This document shows positions 9,367 to 18,865 of a DNA stretch of 64,000 nt, in pieces. A model generated the notes under the pieces. The model made no database searches, was not told the origin of the DNA, and saw nothing but the letters and a program-made list of their open reading frames with translations. The stretch comes from Bacteroidota bacterium (GTDB lineage: Bacteria > Bacteroidota > Bacteroidia > Chitinophagales > Saprospiraceae). The translations under genes and the position numbers were made by a program. Numbering within the stretch: the first letter of the stretch is position 1; the number at the start of each line of letters is the position of its first letter. The stretch spans positions 1-64,000 of the forward strand of contig JAKOVW010000054.1 of assembly GCA_029781865.1 (NCBI GenBank), written 5' to 3'.

Positions 9367-10908
9367 ATGAAAGTTCTTCATTTTTTTATTTTCATTCTGG
9401 CTTGTTATACCTTGAAAGGTCAGGATTTAAACATTTACTACGATGTACATAGTGACAGCATGTGGTTTATGAAAGACAATAAAGTAGTTACCGAACCGAC
9501 GGTAAAAAAAGGGAAACAAGTGTATTTCCATTTAGTCGAATTCAATAATTATATCTACAAAGCTAAATTCAAAGCAACCAATAGCACAGCGCCTTTCAGT
9601 GCTGCTGCTCCAAACAATAGCCTCGTAAAAGGTCTATTATCCGGATTTGCAAATACTTTTTTGCCTGGTGCAGCATTGCCTTTGCTTAGTTCGCCTTTAT
9701 TCGGTAACATTTTGGGAGTAATTCCGGAAAATCAGCAAGGTGGACGGGGTGGACAGGATGATGTAATGGCATTTGAAGCTAAACTAAAAGAACTTGAAGC
9801 TGCCAAAGCAGAAATAAATGCACTCTCTGAAGAGATTAACGCAAGAAGAAAATCATTAACTGCGCTTAACAACACCTATGAATTTACAAATCAGTTGTGC
9901 AGAGATAAAAATATTGCACCTTCCAAGACCAAAGAATTGCTGTTAAAACATTGCAGCGATATTTTTTTAAAGTCAGCAAAAGACAATATCACACTGGATG
10001 ATATTGCGACACTCAATACAAAATTAATTGAAATACCCGTGATTGAAAAAAAGCTGAAAGACCGGATTATAAGCTATGAAGGTGGTTTAAGAGATCTTAA
10101 AAAACAACGCGAAAAATTACAAACCGTGGATCACGGTATTGACGAACTGAATCCATTGATTAAAAAATTGGCCCTATCCGAAAGTCAACTTGAAATGACT
10201 GCAAGCGGCTTTGCCAATGAACTCGACAAACAGTGCATTGCAGATGAACAAAACAAGAAAACGGATTATACTGCGCAGATCCAGCAGTTTTATTTCAGGT
10301 ATCACGAGATTAAAGAAAATTCTTTTTCGTATACACACCATGCCAATGCAGAGCAAAAATATCTCATTTATGAAATGGATTTGTTGCAGGTCGATAGTGC
10401 AAATTCATTAAAGCCGGATGATGAGAAGAAAGTTATTAAACACATAGAAGTAAAAGTTAAAACATATGGAGGAACCCAATTCGGCATGAGCCTTGGACTT
10501 TGTGGCTCTAAATTTTCAGAATCACCAAAAACATACTATTTGACCGGTGACAGCAAAATTCTTGCTTCGGAAGAAGATCCGATTGTTCCATTTATTGCCT
10601 CATTGTTTAGTCTCAACTATGATTTGGGTGGTTATTTTTCCCCGGCTTTTTCATTGGGACTGGGTTTACCTCTTTCCAGTGGAAATGGAGTCGAAAATTT
10701 TGCGATCTTTTTAGGACCTGGTGCCTATCTCGGTAAAAAACAATCCTTCCTGGTATCCGGCGGAGTTATGTTTTCCAAAGTTTCGAAACTAAAGACTCCT
10801 TTTAAAGAAGGAGACACCATCATCATCGGGCAGGGAGAAATTCCGACCACTAAGAAGTATGCTACGGGATTTTTTGTAAGTCTTACGTATAATCTCTCCG
10901 CATTGTAG
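9367..10908 (+). CDS. Exported coiled-coil protein with a possible beta-strand C terminus
   Basis: 513 residues. A signal peptide ends near residue 18. Residues about 135-180 and 230-290 are rich in heptad-like Leu/Lys/Glu patterns (coiled coil); a hydrophobic Gly/Pro-rich patch lies at 80-125 (FLPGAALPLL). The C-terminal ~150 residues alternate hydrophobic and polar residues and end in FFVSLTYNLSAL, with an aromatic residue and leucine near the end as in outer-membrane strands. No family was recognised. Its position 9 bases after the caspase gene suggests it is a partner, anchor or substrate of that protease; this is inference. A strong terminator follows. Confidence 0.6.
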   Translation: MKVLHFFIFILACYTLKGQDLNIYYDVHSDSMWFMKDNKVVTEPTVKKGKQVYFHLVEFNNYIYKAKFKATNSTAPFSAAAPNNSLVKGLLSGFANTFLPGAALPLLSSPLFGNILGVIPENQQGGRGGQDDVMAFEAKLKELEAAKAEINALSEEINARRKSLTALNNTYEFTNQLCRDKNIAPSKTKELLLKHCSDIFLKSAKDNITLDDIATLNTKLIEIPVIEKKLKDRIISYEGGLRDLKKQREKLQTVDHGIDELNPLIKKLALSESQLEMTASGFANELDKQCIADEQNKKTDYTAQIQQFYFRYHEIKENSFSYTHHANAEQKYLIYEMDLLQVDSANSLKPDDEKKVIKHIEVKVKTYGGTQFGMSLGLCGSKFSESPKTYYLTGDSKILASEEDPIVPFIASLFSLNYDLGGYFSPAFSLGLGLPLSSGNGVENFAIFLGPGAYLGKKQSFLVSGGVMFSKVSKLKTPFKEGDTIIIGQGEIPTTKKYATGFFVSLTYNLSAL

Positions 10909-10952
10909 ATTTGCCATTATAAAAGATAAAGTTTCTATCTTAAACTTTATAT

Positions 10953-11001
10953 AAATCGTTCTTAATTATTTTCCAAAGAAATTGAGAACGATTTTTCTTT
11001 T
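10953..11001 (+). terminator. Rho-independent terminator after the second caspase operon
   Basis: A 10-base stem AAATCGTTCT (10953-10962) pairs with AGAACGATTT (10985-10994), extended inward by AATT pairs, and is followed by TTCTTTTG. It lies 45 bases after the stop of the gene at 9367. Confidence 0.75.
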
Positions 11002-11113
11002 GTATTCAGCAGGTATTTAGCTTATTTAATAGCTATGCCTAAAAAAAATAAAGACAACTGGCTGGTCCCCTATGAATTATTTATAAAATAGAGCACTTTA
11101 CAATTGCTTAAGG

Positions 11114-11159
11114 TAATTTAGTAATTTAGTAATTTAGTAATTTAGTAATTTAGTAATTT
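11114..11159 (+). repeat. Octamer tandem repeat, unit TAATTTAG
   Basis: About 5.75 perfect copies with an 8-base period, in the spacer between the convergent 9367-10908 and LysR genes. The rest of this 313-base spacer contains only the terminator at 10953. Confidence 0.9.
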
Positions 11160-11221
11160 CGTTTAGAATTAAGTTGAAGGATTTCTAAATCATATTTTTC
11201 GAATTATAATTTTTGTTAAAC

Positions 11222-12145
11222 TTAATATTGCTCAAACCAGTCAAACTTATCTCTAATAATATTTGACTTTTCAATCTTCAAATAATTTAAAAATGCTTGT
11301 GCCACAGGTGAATGTTTTTTCCCTTTGAGCCAGATTAAATTCCAAACGGATTTTATTGGGAATCCCTGCACCGGGATTATCTGCAATTCTCCATTTTGCA
11401 ACTCGTTTTTAATTCCAATCACAGGCATAATAGAGCAGCCCAGACCTGCAATAACGGCTTGTTTAACAGCTTCATTTGAGGTAAGCTCCATTTTCTTATG
11501 CACAGGTAAATTATGTTTAAGAATAAATTTTTCCATAGTTTGCCTAGTTCCCGAACCTTGTTCTCTGTAAATTAATTGCAGCGTCTCGAAGATTGATTGA
11601 TCGTGGACCTTATTTTTGAATTTCTTCAGGGTATTACTTACCACGTACAACTTATTCTGTAATAATTCAATTTTTTCGATTTGGATATTTTCAGGCAATA
11701 CAGACACTAATGAAAAATCCACTTCATTCATCACCAAGCTATCTATTACACCCTGTTTGTTTGTGACATCCAATTTTAAATCAATTGCATTATTAATATT
11801 TAGAAATTCAGCTAAAAAATAAGGCATCACATATTTACCTGTGGAAACAACCGATATTTTTAAACGACCTGCGAGCTCACCTTTTCGAGATTTTAACCTG
11901 TAATCAATAGCATGAATTTCATTTAAGATATTTTCTGCTGCAACAGCCACTTCTTTTCCAAAATCAGTGATAAATATTTTTCTGCCAACCACTTCTGTCA
12001 GCGGCATATCAAATAAATTTTGGAAGTTTTTCAATTGAATGGATACAGCCGGCTGCGTCAAATGCAATTCGTGCGATGCCTTCGTAACACTTTGTGTTTG
12101 TGCTATTTTTAAAAATATTCGAAGTTGATGGATGGTATAATTCAT
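11222..12145 (-). CDS. LysR-family transcriptional regulator (CbbR/CmpR-like context)
   Basis: 307 residues. The N-terminal winged helix-turn-helix (IHQLRIFLKIAQTQSVTKAS then LTQPAVSIQLKNFQNLF, residues 5-46) is canonical for LysR regulators. The remainder is the periplasmic-binding-like effector domain (residues about 90-295). It is divergent from the carbonic anhydrase gene with a 90-base shared spacer, the usual arrangement for a regulator and its target. Its relatives CbbR and CmpR control carbon fixation and bicarbonate uptake, and here the neighbours are a carbonic anhydrase and an SbtA permease, so an inorganic-carbon signal is plausible; the effector itself cannot be read from sequence. 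Confidence 0.9.
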   Translation of the reverse strand: MNYTIHQLRIFLKIAQTQSVTKASHELHLTQPAVSIQLKNFQNLFDMPLTEVVGRKIFITDFGKEVAVAAENILNEIHAIDYRLKSRKGELAGRLKISVVSTGKYVMPYFLAEFLNINNAIDLKLDVTNKQGVIDSLVMNEVDFSLVSVLPENIQIEKIELLQNKLYVVSNTLKKFKNKVHDQSIFETLQLIYREQGSGTRQTMEKFILKHNLPVHKKMELTSNEAVKQAVIAGLGCSIMPVIGIKNELQNGELQIIPVQGFPIKSVWNLIWLKGKKHSPVAQAFLNYLKIEKSNIIRDKFDWFEQY

Positions 12146-12161
12146 TAATTTTTTTTATGAT

Positions 12162-12180
12162 ATTTATTGCAAATATAAAT
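12162..12180 (+). promoter_or_regulatory. Candidate LysR operator in the divergent spacer
   Basis: ATTTAT and ATAAAT flank TGCAAAT, giving a perfect 6-base inverted repeat with a 7-base spacer; the T-N11-A pattern of LysR boxes is contained in it. It sits in the 90-base spacer between the regulator and the carbonic anhydrase gene. AT-rich DNA makes chance palindromes common. Confidence 0.4.
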
Positions 12181-12235
12181 GTTACTTTATGAAAAAAATT
12201 CTGAAATTTGCGGCATCAAATAAAATCAATAAATT

Positions 12236-12937
12236 ATGATTCAAACTAAGTTAAAATCGCTTGTAATTCTCGTAAGTCTGGCTCTTACATCATACGCACA
12301 AGTTTCAAAGAAAGAAAGTCACCCGGTGACTTCAAATAAAATGGCTGAGGTTAAACCAATTCATATACAAACTCCTGATGACGCACTTGCAGAATTAAAA
12401 CAAGGAAATCAACGTTTCCTGCAAGGGAAGATGATTCATACCAACTACCGGGAAGAAATTGAATTAACAAAAAATGATCAGCATCCACACTCCTTAGTAC
12501 TTTCTTGTTTGGATTCCAGAATTCCACCCGAAATCATTTTTGACCAGGGTATCGGAAACATTTTTGTGGCCAGAGTGGCTGGCAATATTGAAGACCCCAA
12601 TATTTTAGGAAGCATGGAATTTGCCACCAAAGTAAAAGGCACAAAACTGATTGTCGTCATGGGACATAACAAATGCGGCGCCGTAAAAGGTGCATTGGAC
12701 AACGCAGAATTAGGACATCTTACGCAGTTAGTTGATCAAATCAAACCAGCTATATCAGGAGATCATACAGATACAGATTCCAAATTGACAGAAACAGCCA
12801 AGAAAAATGTCGAACTCACCATTGCGGACATTTTAAAACAAAGCAGTGTTATCCGTGAATTGGCAAAAGAAGGAAAAGTTAAACTAATTGGAGCGTTTTA
12901 TGACCTTGGTACAGGTGAAGTAGTTTTTATGAACTAA
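12236..12937 (+). CDS. Periplasmic beta-class carbonic anhydrase
   Basis: 233 residues. A signal peptide ends near residue 22 (SYAQ), so the enzyme is probably periplasmic. The beta-class zinc ligands are all present: Cys91 in SCLDSR, and His144 and Cys147 in VMGHNKCGAV; Asp93 and Arg95 form the catalytic dyad. It interconverts CO2 and bicarbonate. The gene lies divergent from a LysR regulator and upstream of a bicarbonate permease; a periplasmic enzyme could supply bicarbonate for uptake by that permease. The DUF6671 gene starts 8 bases after its stop, pointing to an operon. Confidence 0.93.
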   Translation: MIQTKLKSLVILVSLALTSYAQVSKKESHPVTSNKMAEVKPIHIQTPDDALAELKQGNQRFLQGKMIHTNYREEIELTKNDQHPHSLVLSCLDSRIPPEIIFDQGIGNIFVARVAGNIEDPNILGSMEFATKVKGTKLIVVMGHNKCGAVKGALDNAELGHLTQLVDQIKPAISGDHTDTDSKLTETAKKNVELTIADILKQSSVIRELAKEGKVKLIGAFYDLGTGEVVFMN

Positions 12938-12945
12938 TTCAAAGC

Positions 12946-13782
12946 ATGTTCAAAAATAGAAATCTTCTTATCGCAACCAAGCATAAAAAAGAAAGAGTGA
13001 TTTCACCTTTGATGGAAAATTGTCTTGGAGTAAAGTGCTTTATTCCAGATGATTTTGATACTGATCAATTTGGAACTTTTACAGGAGAGGTAGAGCGAAA
13101 AGATGACCCTATAGCTATACTACGTAAAAAGGCTCAAATAGCAATGGAAAAATATAATTGTGACTTGGCAGTTAGTAGCGAAGGTTCATTTGGTCCGCAT
13201 CCCAGCATATTTTTTGCTCATGCTGATGACGAGCTGATTATGTTAGCTGACAAAAAAAATAATCTTGAAATAATTGCCAGAGAACTGAGCACTGAAACCA
13301 ATTTCAACGGTTCTAAAATACATACTGAGAATCAACTGAAAGAATTTGCAAAACGAGCACAATTTCCATCACACAGTTTGATTTTGAGAAACGCTAAAGG
13401 TAGTGACAAAATAATAGTAAAAGGAATAACGGATTGGGAAACCCTGCTTCATTCATTCCATGAAATAAAACAATTATTTGGCACTGCGTATGCCGAAACG
13501 GACATGAGGGCCATGCACAATCCTTCACGCATGAACGTAATTGAGAAGGCAACTCAAAAGCTTATTGATAAAATAAATACCTATTGTCCCAATTGCAACA
13601 CTCCTGGCTTTGGAATTACGGATACAAAAACGGGATTGCCTTGCAATTCATGTGGATTCAAAACCAGATCCATTTTAAGTTACATTTACACATGTAAAAA
13701 TTGCTCTTTCTCAAAAGAAGAAATGTATCCAAATAAAAAAAAGAGTGAAGACCCCATGTATTGTGATGTTTGTAATCCTTAA
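12946..13782 (+). CDS. DUF6671-family protein with C-terminal zinc ribbons
   Basis: 278 residues, no signal peptide, presumably cytoplasmic. The N-terminal ~190 residues match the pattern I associate with DUF6671 (LLIATKHKKERVISPLMENC, GTFTGEVERKDDPIAILRKK, SEGSFGPHPS). The C-terminal part has four CxxC pairs (CPNC, CNSC, CKNC, CDVC at about residues 215-276), likely two zinc ribbons. No biochemical function is known to me. The gene lies 8 bases after the carbonic anhydrase, suggesting co-expression in inorganic-carbon metabolism. The family name is from memory and should be confirmed by a profile search. Confidence 0.75.
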   Translation: MFKNRNLLIATKHKKERVISPLMENCLGVKCFIPDDFDTDQFGTFTGEVERKDDPIAILRKKAQIAMEKYNCDLAVSSEGSFGPHPSIFFAHADDELIMLADKKNNLEIIARELSTETNFNGSKIHTENQLKEFAKRAQFPSHSLILRNAKGSDKIIVKGITDWETLLHSFHEIKQLFGTAYAETDMRAMHNPSRMNVIEKATQKLIDKINTYCPNCNTPGFGITDTKTGLPCNSCGFKTRSILSYIYTCKNCSFSKEEMYPNKKKSEDPMYCDVCNP

Positions 13783-14213
13783 ATTTTTAAAGTTGTTCAT
13801 TTTTGCTTATGAAACTGATGCAGTCATCGTTCATTCATCAGCAATATCGGGTTAATCCCGTTTAACTATTACAGCTTTACATGCACTTAAAATATAGAAA
13901 ATAGAAATTCGAATAGAAGGCAAAGTAAAGATTAATCCATAATTAAAATAAATACCTTAGGACACTTAAAGCTGCTTTATGGAAAGTGATTTTATAGAAC
14001 AATTTGATTTATCTGAAAATACGAAACAAGAACTACAAATCATTGCTCATTCACATAAACGGACTCAAATACATAATCACTGGTGAAGGTCAATACAAAT
14101 ATATAACGCTATAAAATAAAACGTTTCAAAATGGATCAAATTTCCCGAATTTCGATAATCTAATAAAACTAATCTAAACAAAATCTAACTTCGCCAACAC
14201 AAATCATTAATCT
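13783..14213. other. Intergenic region before sbtA
   Basis: About 430 bases. A 35-codon frame at 13979-14086 has no support beyond being open. TAACTTCG about 25 bases before the sbtA start resembles the -7 consensus with one change. No terminator or repeat was seen, so it is unclear whether sbtA is transcribed with the upstream genes or alone. Confidence 0.35.
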
Positions 14214-15185
14214 ATGGATTTCCAAATTCTACTATCCAACCTCACCAACCCGACTTTATTATTTTTCGTATTAGGTGTGTTCGCTGTATTGGTAAAAAGC
14301 GACCTGGAAATTCCACCATCATCCAGCAAATTTATCTCGTTGTATTTACTTTTTTCCATCGGGTTCAAAGGCGGCCAGGAACTGTCGCACAGCGGGTTCA
14401 CAACAGAAATAGTGTACTCCCTATTATTTGGACTTGTGATTGCATCTCTCATTCCATTATACACCTTTTTTATTTTGAAAAGAAAGATGAGTATCAGCGA
14501 TGCAGGGGCGGTGGCTGCCGCTTATGGATCGGTGAGTGCAGTTACCTTCGTTGCAGCTGTTTCATTTTTAGAAGCTCAAAAAGTAATGTATGGTGGCCAT
14601 ATGGTTGCCGTAATGGCATTGATGGAATCCCCTGCCATTATCATGGGTGTTATATTATTGATGAAATATGATGTTGAAAACAGAAGTGATGGAAAATTAA
14701 CCGAAACGGTGAAACATTCATTCACCAATGGAAGCGTGCTTATGATTTTAGGAAGTTTAATCATTGGTCTTATTGCAGATACAAAACAAGCTGAGGGCAT
14801 CAAGCCATTTACCACAGATATATTCAAAGGTTTTCTCGCTATTTTTCTTTTAGAAATGGGCATGGTAACTGCTAAACGATTCTCCGCCTTTAAAAAATAT
14901 GGGTGGTTTGCAAGTGCATTTGCCATATTAATACCTGTAATAAATGGATGTACTGTTGCAGTCATTAGCGGATGGATTACTCCGGATGTTGGTAACCGGT
15001 TTGTTTTCGCCGTACTTGCTGCCAGCGCTTCCTATATTGCAGTACCAGCTGCCATGCGATTAGCTGCACCTAAAGCCGACCCCGGACTTTACATTCCCAT
15101 GGCTCTGGGTATTACATTTCCCTTTAACATAACCATTGGAATGCCGTTGTATTATTTAATCATAAAGGCCACTCTTAATATCTGA
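14214..15185 (+). CDS. sbtA: SbtA-type sodium-dependent bicarbonate permease
   Basis: 323 residues with about ten hydrophobic segments in two inverted halves. The motif run LYLLFSIGFKGGQEL near the N terminus, AAAYGSVSAVTFVAA in the middle and a late ASYIAVPAAMRLAAPKA are typical of the SbtA permease family, which co-transports bicarbonate with sodium across the inner membrane. The length fits non-cyanobacterial members. No sbtB-like PII gene is adjacent, unlike in many cyanobacteria. Together with the carbonic anhydrase and LysR gene upstream it forms an apparent bicarbonate acquisition module. Confidence 0.88.
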   Translation: MDFQILLSNLTNPTLLFFVLGVFAVLVKSDLEIPPSSSKFISLYLLFSIGFKGGQELSHSGFTTEIVYSLLFGLVIASLIPLYTFFILKRKMSISDAGAVAAAYGSVSAVTFVAAVSFLEAQKVMYGGHMVAVMALMESPAIIMGVILLMKYDVENRSDGKLTETVKHSFTNGSVLMILGSLIIGLIADTKQAEGIKPFTTDIFKGFLAIFLLEMGMVTAKRFSAFKKYGWFASAFAILIPVINGCTVAVISGWITPDVGNRFVFAVLAASASYIAVPAAMRLAAPKADPGLYIPMALGITFPFNITIGMPLYYLIIKATLNI

Positions 15186-15559
15186 ATTTTTATTTAACTG
15201 AAATTAAACTTTGTTCAAGTTCACTATATAAAAATCTATGGTGTCTATATTTGAGTACCCCTTATATACCAATATCAATAACCATAAAAGTAAGCGACTT
15301 GAAAATGCAACACCTTGCAAAACGCTACCCTGATTTCATTCTGCGATCAATAAATATAATCCTCAATACTACAATTTCAGTATCCGGATAAATGAACAGG
15401 TTCGTGTATTGTAATTTTAATTTTGATTGCTAAATGCGAAAAACTTTTTTCTGAATACTCAATTCAATACAATTTATTGATAATGAAAAGCCACTTCACC
15501 CAATTATTGCGTCAATAAAATAATTTCGTATCTTCATCCCCGATTTATTTTAAATTAAA
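15186..15559. other. Intergenic region containing the amidase promoter
   Basis: No gene seen in 374 AT-rich bases. The only feature I can support is the promoter at 15507-15536. Confidence 0.4.
15507..15536 (+). promoter_or_regulatory. Bacteroidota-type promoter of the amidase operon
   Basis: TTG at 15507-15509 (-33 element), a 19-base spacer and TATCTTCA at 15529-15536 (-7 element, close to TAnnTTTG). The ATG at 15560 follows 23 bases later. Confidence 0.5.
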
Positions 15560-17185
15560 ATGAAACCAAAAACTAAATTAATTTTAAAATGGATTGGAAT
15601 TCTTTTGGGGTCCATCCTCCTAATCGCTATTATTTTTGCACTTTATGTAAATTCAATAGTCCCTAAATTTAATAGTGTACCGGTAACACTGCAACAAGAG
15701 TTGTTTAATAAGCCCGGACAATTGTTCCCAATGCAGGGAAAATTTATTTACAAAAGCGCTGTTGAAATTGCATCGATAATCAGAAGACAAGAAGCCTCAT
15801 CGGTCGAAGTGGTATCCGAGTTTATAAATCAGATAAAAAACAATAATTACAAATACAATGCCCTCATCTTCTTAAGAGAAGAAGAAGCTTTGCTGGATGC
15901 AAAACAGGCTGACATGGAAATAGCAAAAGGAGATACCATTGACAAACCTCTTTTGGGCGTGCCGGTTACTATCAAAGAAATGTTTTGGGTTAAAGGTTCA
16001 CCTTCCACCATGAATGCTAAAATGTATGGCTTCATAGCGCCTAGAAATGCCATTATTGTCGATCAGCTACGTAAAGCCGGAGCAATTATCATTGGCACCA
16101 CCAATGATGCTTATATGCTTTCCGATTATCAGACACAAGGGGAAGTGTATCCGGCAGCGAGTAATCCGTATGATACAACAAGAACACCCGGAGGCAGCAC
16201 CGGTGGAGGTGCTGCGGCCATTGCAGCCGGATTTTCTGCTATCGAGCTGGGAAGCGATTTGGGAGGCAGCATCCGTGTTCCTTCTGTTTTTTGCGGTCTT
16301 TGGGCGCTCAAGCCGACTTTTTCTGCAGTCAACATTACGGATGGTACAGGACCCGATTCTGCTTTTCAATACAAAAGACTTGCTTTGGCATCACCCGGAC
16401 CTTTGGCAAAGACGCCTGGAGACTTAAAGTTAATTTGGGAGGTACTAGCACAAACTCCCATTGATAAAAAATTTCAAAAACCAATCGAATGGAAACAGGC
16501 TACTTCAAAAAATCTACATGAATATAAACTGGCATGGATTGATGAGTGGAACACACCTAATGGAAATATCAAAATCAGTACAGATGTTAAACAAAAATTA
16601 CACCTGTTCATCGATTCCTTAAAACAACACGGGGTATCCACAGACAAAAAAGCACCGGATATTTATTGTGACCTTGAAAAAATGTTTCTTCGGACATTTG
16701 GTTACCAACTCGGTGAAAACCAACCCTGGCTGATTCGCAAATTTATCGAAATGGACTTTGCGAAAACCGATAACGGAAATGGTAACTTTAAAAATTTCCA
16801 TGATGCCATTATGGATGCATCAGACGCTGGATGGGAAAAGACTGAAGCGGACAGAAAAGAATTGATTGCTAAATGGGAAATATTTTTTCAATCCTATGAC
16901 TTTTTTATTTGTCCGGTAACATATGGTGCTGCATTTAAAAAACAGGAATCATGGAAACCTATTCCAGCGAATGACGGCATCACAGTACCCTATTTAAACT
17001 ATGTACCATACACATACATCATCAATTCAACAGGACATCCATCACTTGTAGTTCCTCTTGGATTAAATAGTAAAGGCCTGCCAATCGGAATACAAATGGT
17101 TGGACGAAATTTTTCTGAAAATGAATTACTTCACTTTGCAAGACTAATAGAACCATTAGTACCGGCTTTTCAGCAACCAAGGTAA
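15560..17185 (+). CDS. Membrane-anchored amidase (fatty-acid amide hydrolase type)
   Basis: 541 residues. A hydrophobic N-terminal segment (residues 9-30) is probably a membrane anchor or uncleaved signal. The amidase-signature fold follows with the full Ser-cisSer-Lys triad: Lys139 in VTIKE, Ser213 in PGGSTGGG and nucleophile Ser237 in GSDLGGSIRVP. The C-terminal STGHPSLVVPLG is also typical. It hydrolyses a carboxamide; the physiological substrate is not predictable, though the N-terminal anchor resembles fatty-acid amide hydrolases and related amidases. An unknown membrane protein begins 10 bases downstream and is probably co-transcribed. Confidence 0.9.
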   Translation: MKPKTKLILKWIGILLGSILLIAIIFALYVNSIVPKFNSVPVTLQQELFNKPGQLFPMQGKFIYKSAVEIASIIRRQEASSVEVVSEFINQIKNNNYKYNALIFLREEEALLDAKQADMEIAKGDTIDKPLLGVPVTIKEMFWVKGSPSTMNAKMYGFIAPRNAIIVDQLRKAGAIIIGTTNDAYMLSDYQTQGEVYPAASNPYDTTRTPGGSTGGGAAAIAAGFSAIELGSDLGGSIRVPSVFCGLWALKPTFSAVNITDGTGPDSAFQYKRLALASPGPLAKTPGDLKLIWEVLAQTPIDKKFQKPIEWKQATSKNLHEYKLAWIDEWNTPNGNIKISTDVKQKLHLFIDSLKQHGVSTDKKAPDIYCDLEKMFLRTFGYQLGENQPWLIRKFIEMDFAKTDNGNGNFKNFHDAIMDASDAGWEKTEADRKELIAKWEIFFQSYDFFICPVTYGAAFKKQESWKPIPANDGITVPYLNYVPYTYIINSTGHPSLVVPLGLNSKGLPIGIQMVGRNFSENELLHFARLIEPLVPAFQQPR

Positions 17186-17195
17186 ACTCAATATT

Positions 17196-17816
17196 ATGGA
17201 ATTAAGTCATAAAAAACGAACCATGCATATAGCCTGGACAATAGCATCAGGCTTCTTTTTGTCAAACATTGCATTCATTGCAACCATGTTTTTTATACCA
17301 ACTATGGGGTCAGACGGCAAACCCATCGTGCCACCAATCATTATGACCTTAGGAGAAATCCAAACAGCCATGCTTATTTTAGGTTGTGTTGCATTGGGTA
17401 TTAAACTTTCTGAGGAAAAGAAAACATTGCCATCAATCGGTTTCACAATGATGTCCATTACACAAGGTGTTATATTTATTACATACACCGTTTCAATTAA
17501 TTCTCATGAAGGAATTGAGGAAATTTACAGAGTATTCATGAGCAGCATGTTTTTGCTGATTCCATCCATGATACTCATTGCTTTTTACAGTGATTTTCCA
17601 AAATGGTTGAACATACTGGGTGTTGTTGCCTGCATACCTTTGCTTATCGAGAATATAGGATTTGCTTACACCGGGAAATTAAGTGAAGGCTTAATAAACA
17701 TGGATGGCTTTGGGCAATTACTCTTTTCCATCACTGCATTCTTTTGGGGATTGCGTACAATCAAAAATGCCCGTAAAGAGATAAAATCAGAGGATAGTAG
17801 TAACGTGATTAAATAG
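17196..17816 (+). CDS. Multi-spanning membrane protein of unknown function
   Basis: 206 residues with about six hydrophobic segments (near residues 13-33, 48-68, 80-100, 112-132, 138-155 and 168-188) and a charged C-terminal tail. No family was recognised. It starts 10 bases after the amidase stop on the same strand, so an operon is likely. Hydrophobicity and context make it a credible gene; function is open. Confidence 0.65.
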   Translation: MELSHKKRTMHIAWTIASGFFLSNIAFIATMFFIPTMGSDGKPIVPPIIMTLGEIQTAMLILGCVALGIKLSEEKKTLPSIGFTMMSITQGVIFITYTVSINSHEGIEEIYRVFMSSMFLLIPSMILIAFYSDFPKWLNILGVVACIPLLIENIGFAYTGKLSEGLINMDGFGQLLFSITAFFWGLRTIKNARKEIKSEDSSNVIK

Positions 17817-17939
17817 CATGCTGTATAAATAGCGTTCTTTAAGAATTAAAGGCAAATAGGATCAGCTCTTATACAGAACGTACATAGTATAGAAATTTCC
17901 AACTCAGTACTATACGAAACTAATTTATTAAATAATCAG

Positions 17940-18712
17940 ATGGGAATTTTCATTATTTCAGTTACAGTTTTTTTAGCAGCCATACTTACTTTTTTTCAGG
18001 ATTTGGTTTGGGAACTATTCTTACTCCCGTATTCATGCTATTTTTTCCGGTTGAATTGGCAATTGCCCTAACTGGAATTGTACACTTCTGCAATAACTTA
18101 TTCAAATTACTTTTGGTAGGACGAAATGCCGATAAAGATGTATTGATCAGATTCGGCGTACCAGCGGTTATATCAGCCATCCTCGGCTCCTGGTTACTAC
18201 TCTATTTCAGTGATCATAGGCCGCTATTTAGTTATGATGCATTTGGCAAAACTATAGCGGTTTATCCTGTCAAATTGATTATTTCTATTTTGTTGATTGC
18301 TTTCGCCAGCCTTGATCTGATTCCGTATTTCAGCAAATTGCAATTTAATAAAAACAAACTGCCACTCGGTGGTTGCCTGAGTGGATTTTTTGGTGGCCTT
18401 TCCGGAAATCAGGGCGCTTTGCGAAGTGCATTTCTAATCAGAGCTGGTCTTAGTAAAGAATCCTTTATAGCAACCGCAGTTGTCGTTTCCACATTTGTTG
18501 ACTTCACCCGGTTGAGCATTTACGCGACACGGTTTTCTGCTTCCGGGCTAGAACGCAATCTGACATTAGTTATCTGCGCTACCGTTTCTGCCATTATTGG
18601 CGCTTACCTTGGAAACAAACTACTGAAGAAAGTAACTCTCCGGTTTTTACAAATTACAATTGCTATCATGCTAATCCTTATTTCTATAGCCTTGGGTTCA
18701 GGGTTGATTTAA
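17940..18712 (+). CDS. TauE/SafE-family permease, reading frame broken near its start
   Basis: The long open frame (18008-18712, about 234 residues) begins inside the first membrane segment of a TauE/SafE permease (LGTILTPVFMLFFPVELAIA). An ATG at 17940 opens a hydrophobic N terminus (GIFIISVTVFLAAILTFF) in a different frame. The frames join if the run of seven T at 17990-17996 had eight, giving ...LTFFSGFGLGTILTP..., the expected start for this family and a total of about 257 residues. The duplicated family motif appears again as LSGFFGGLSGNQGALRSAFL. Such permeases export sulfite, sulfoacetate or similar anions; the substrate here is unknown. Either a sequencing error in the homopolymer or a genuine frameshift explains the break. 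Confidence 0.75.
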
Positions 18713-18865
18713 TGAACCAAATCTTGAAAAGATAAAAAGAACCATATAACTATGAACAGCCTCTATGCGAAAGATTTGCAGCTGACCTGATTCATACCTA
18801 ACTAAATAAAGCATCTGAACTAATTCCGTTCTTTTGACTGAACCACATTTATCTTTTATGATCCA

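Noticed and set aside
13979-14086. 35-codon frame before sbtA
   Set aside because: Short, no leader features, no recognised homology; could be a gene remnant but cannot be supported.
16067-16369. Minus-strand and alternative-frame ORFs inside the amidase gene
   Set aside because: Shadows of the amidase signature region; Cys/Arg-rich composition is an artefact of frame.
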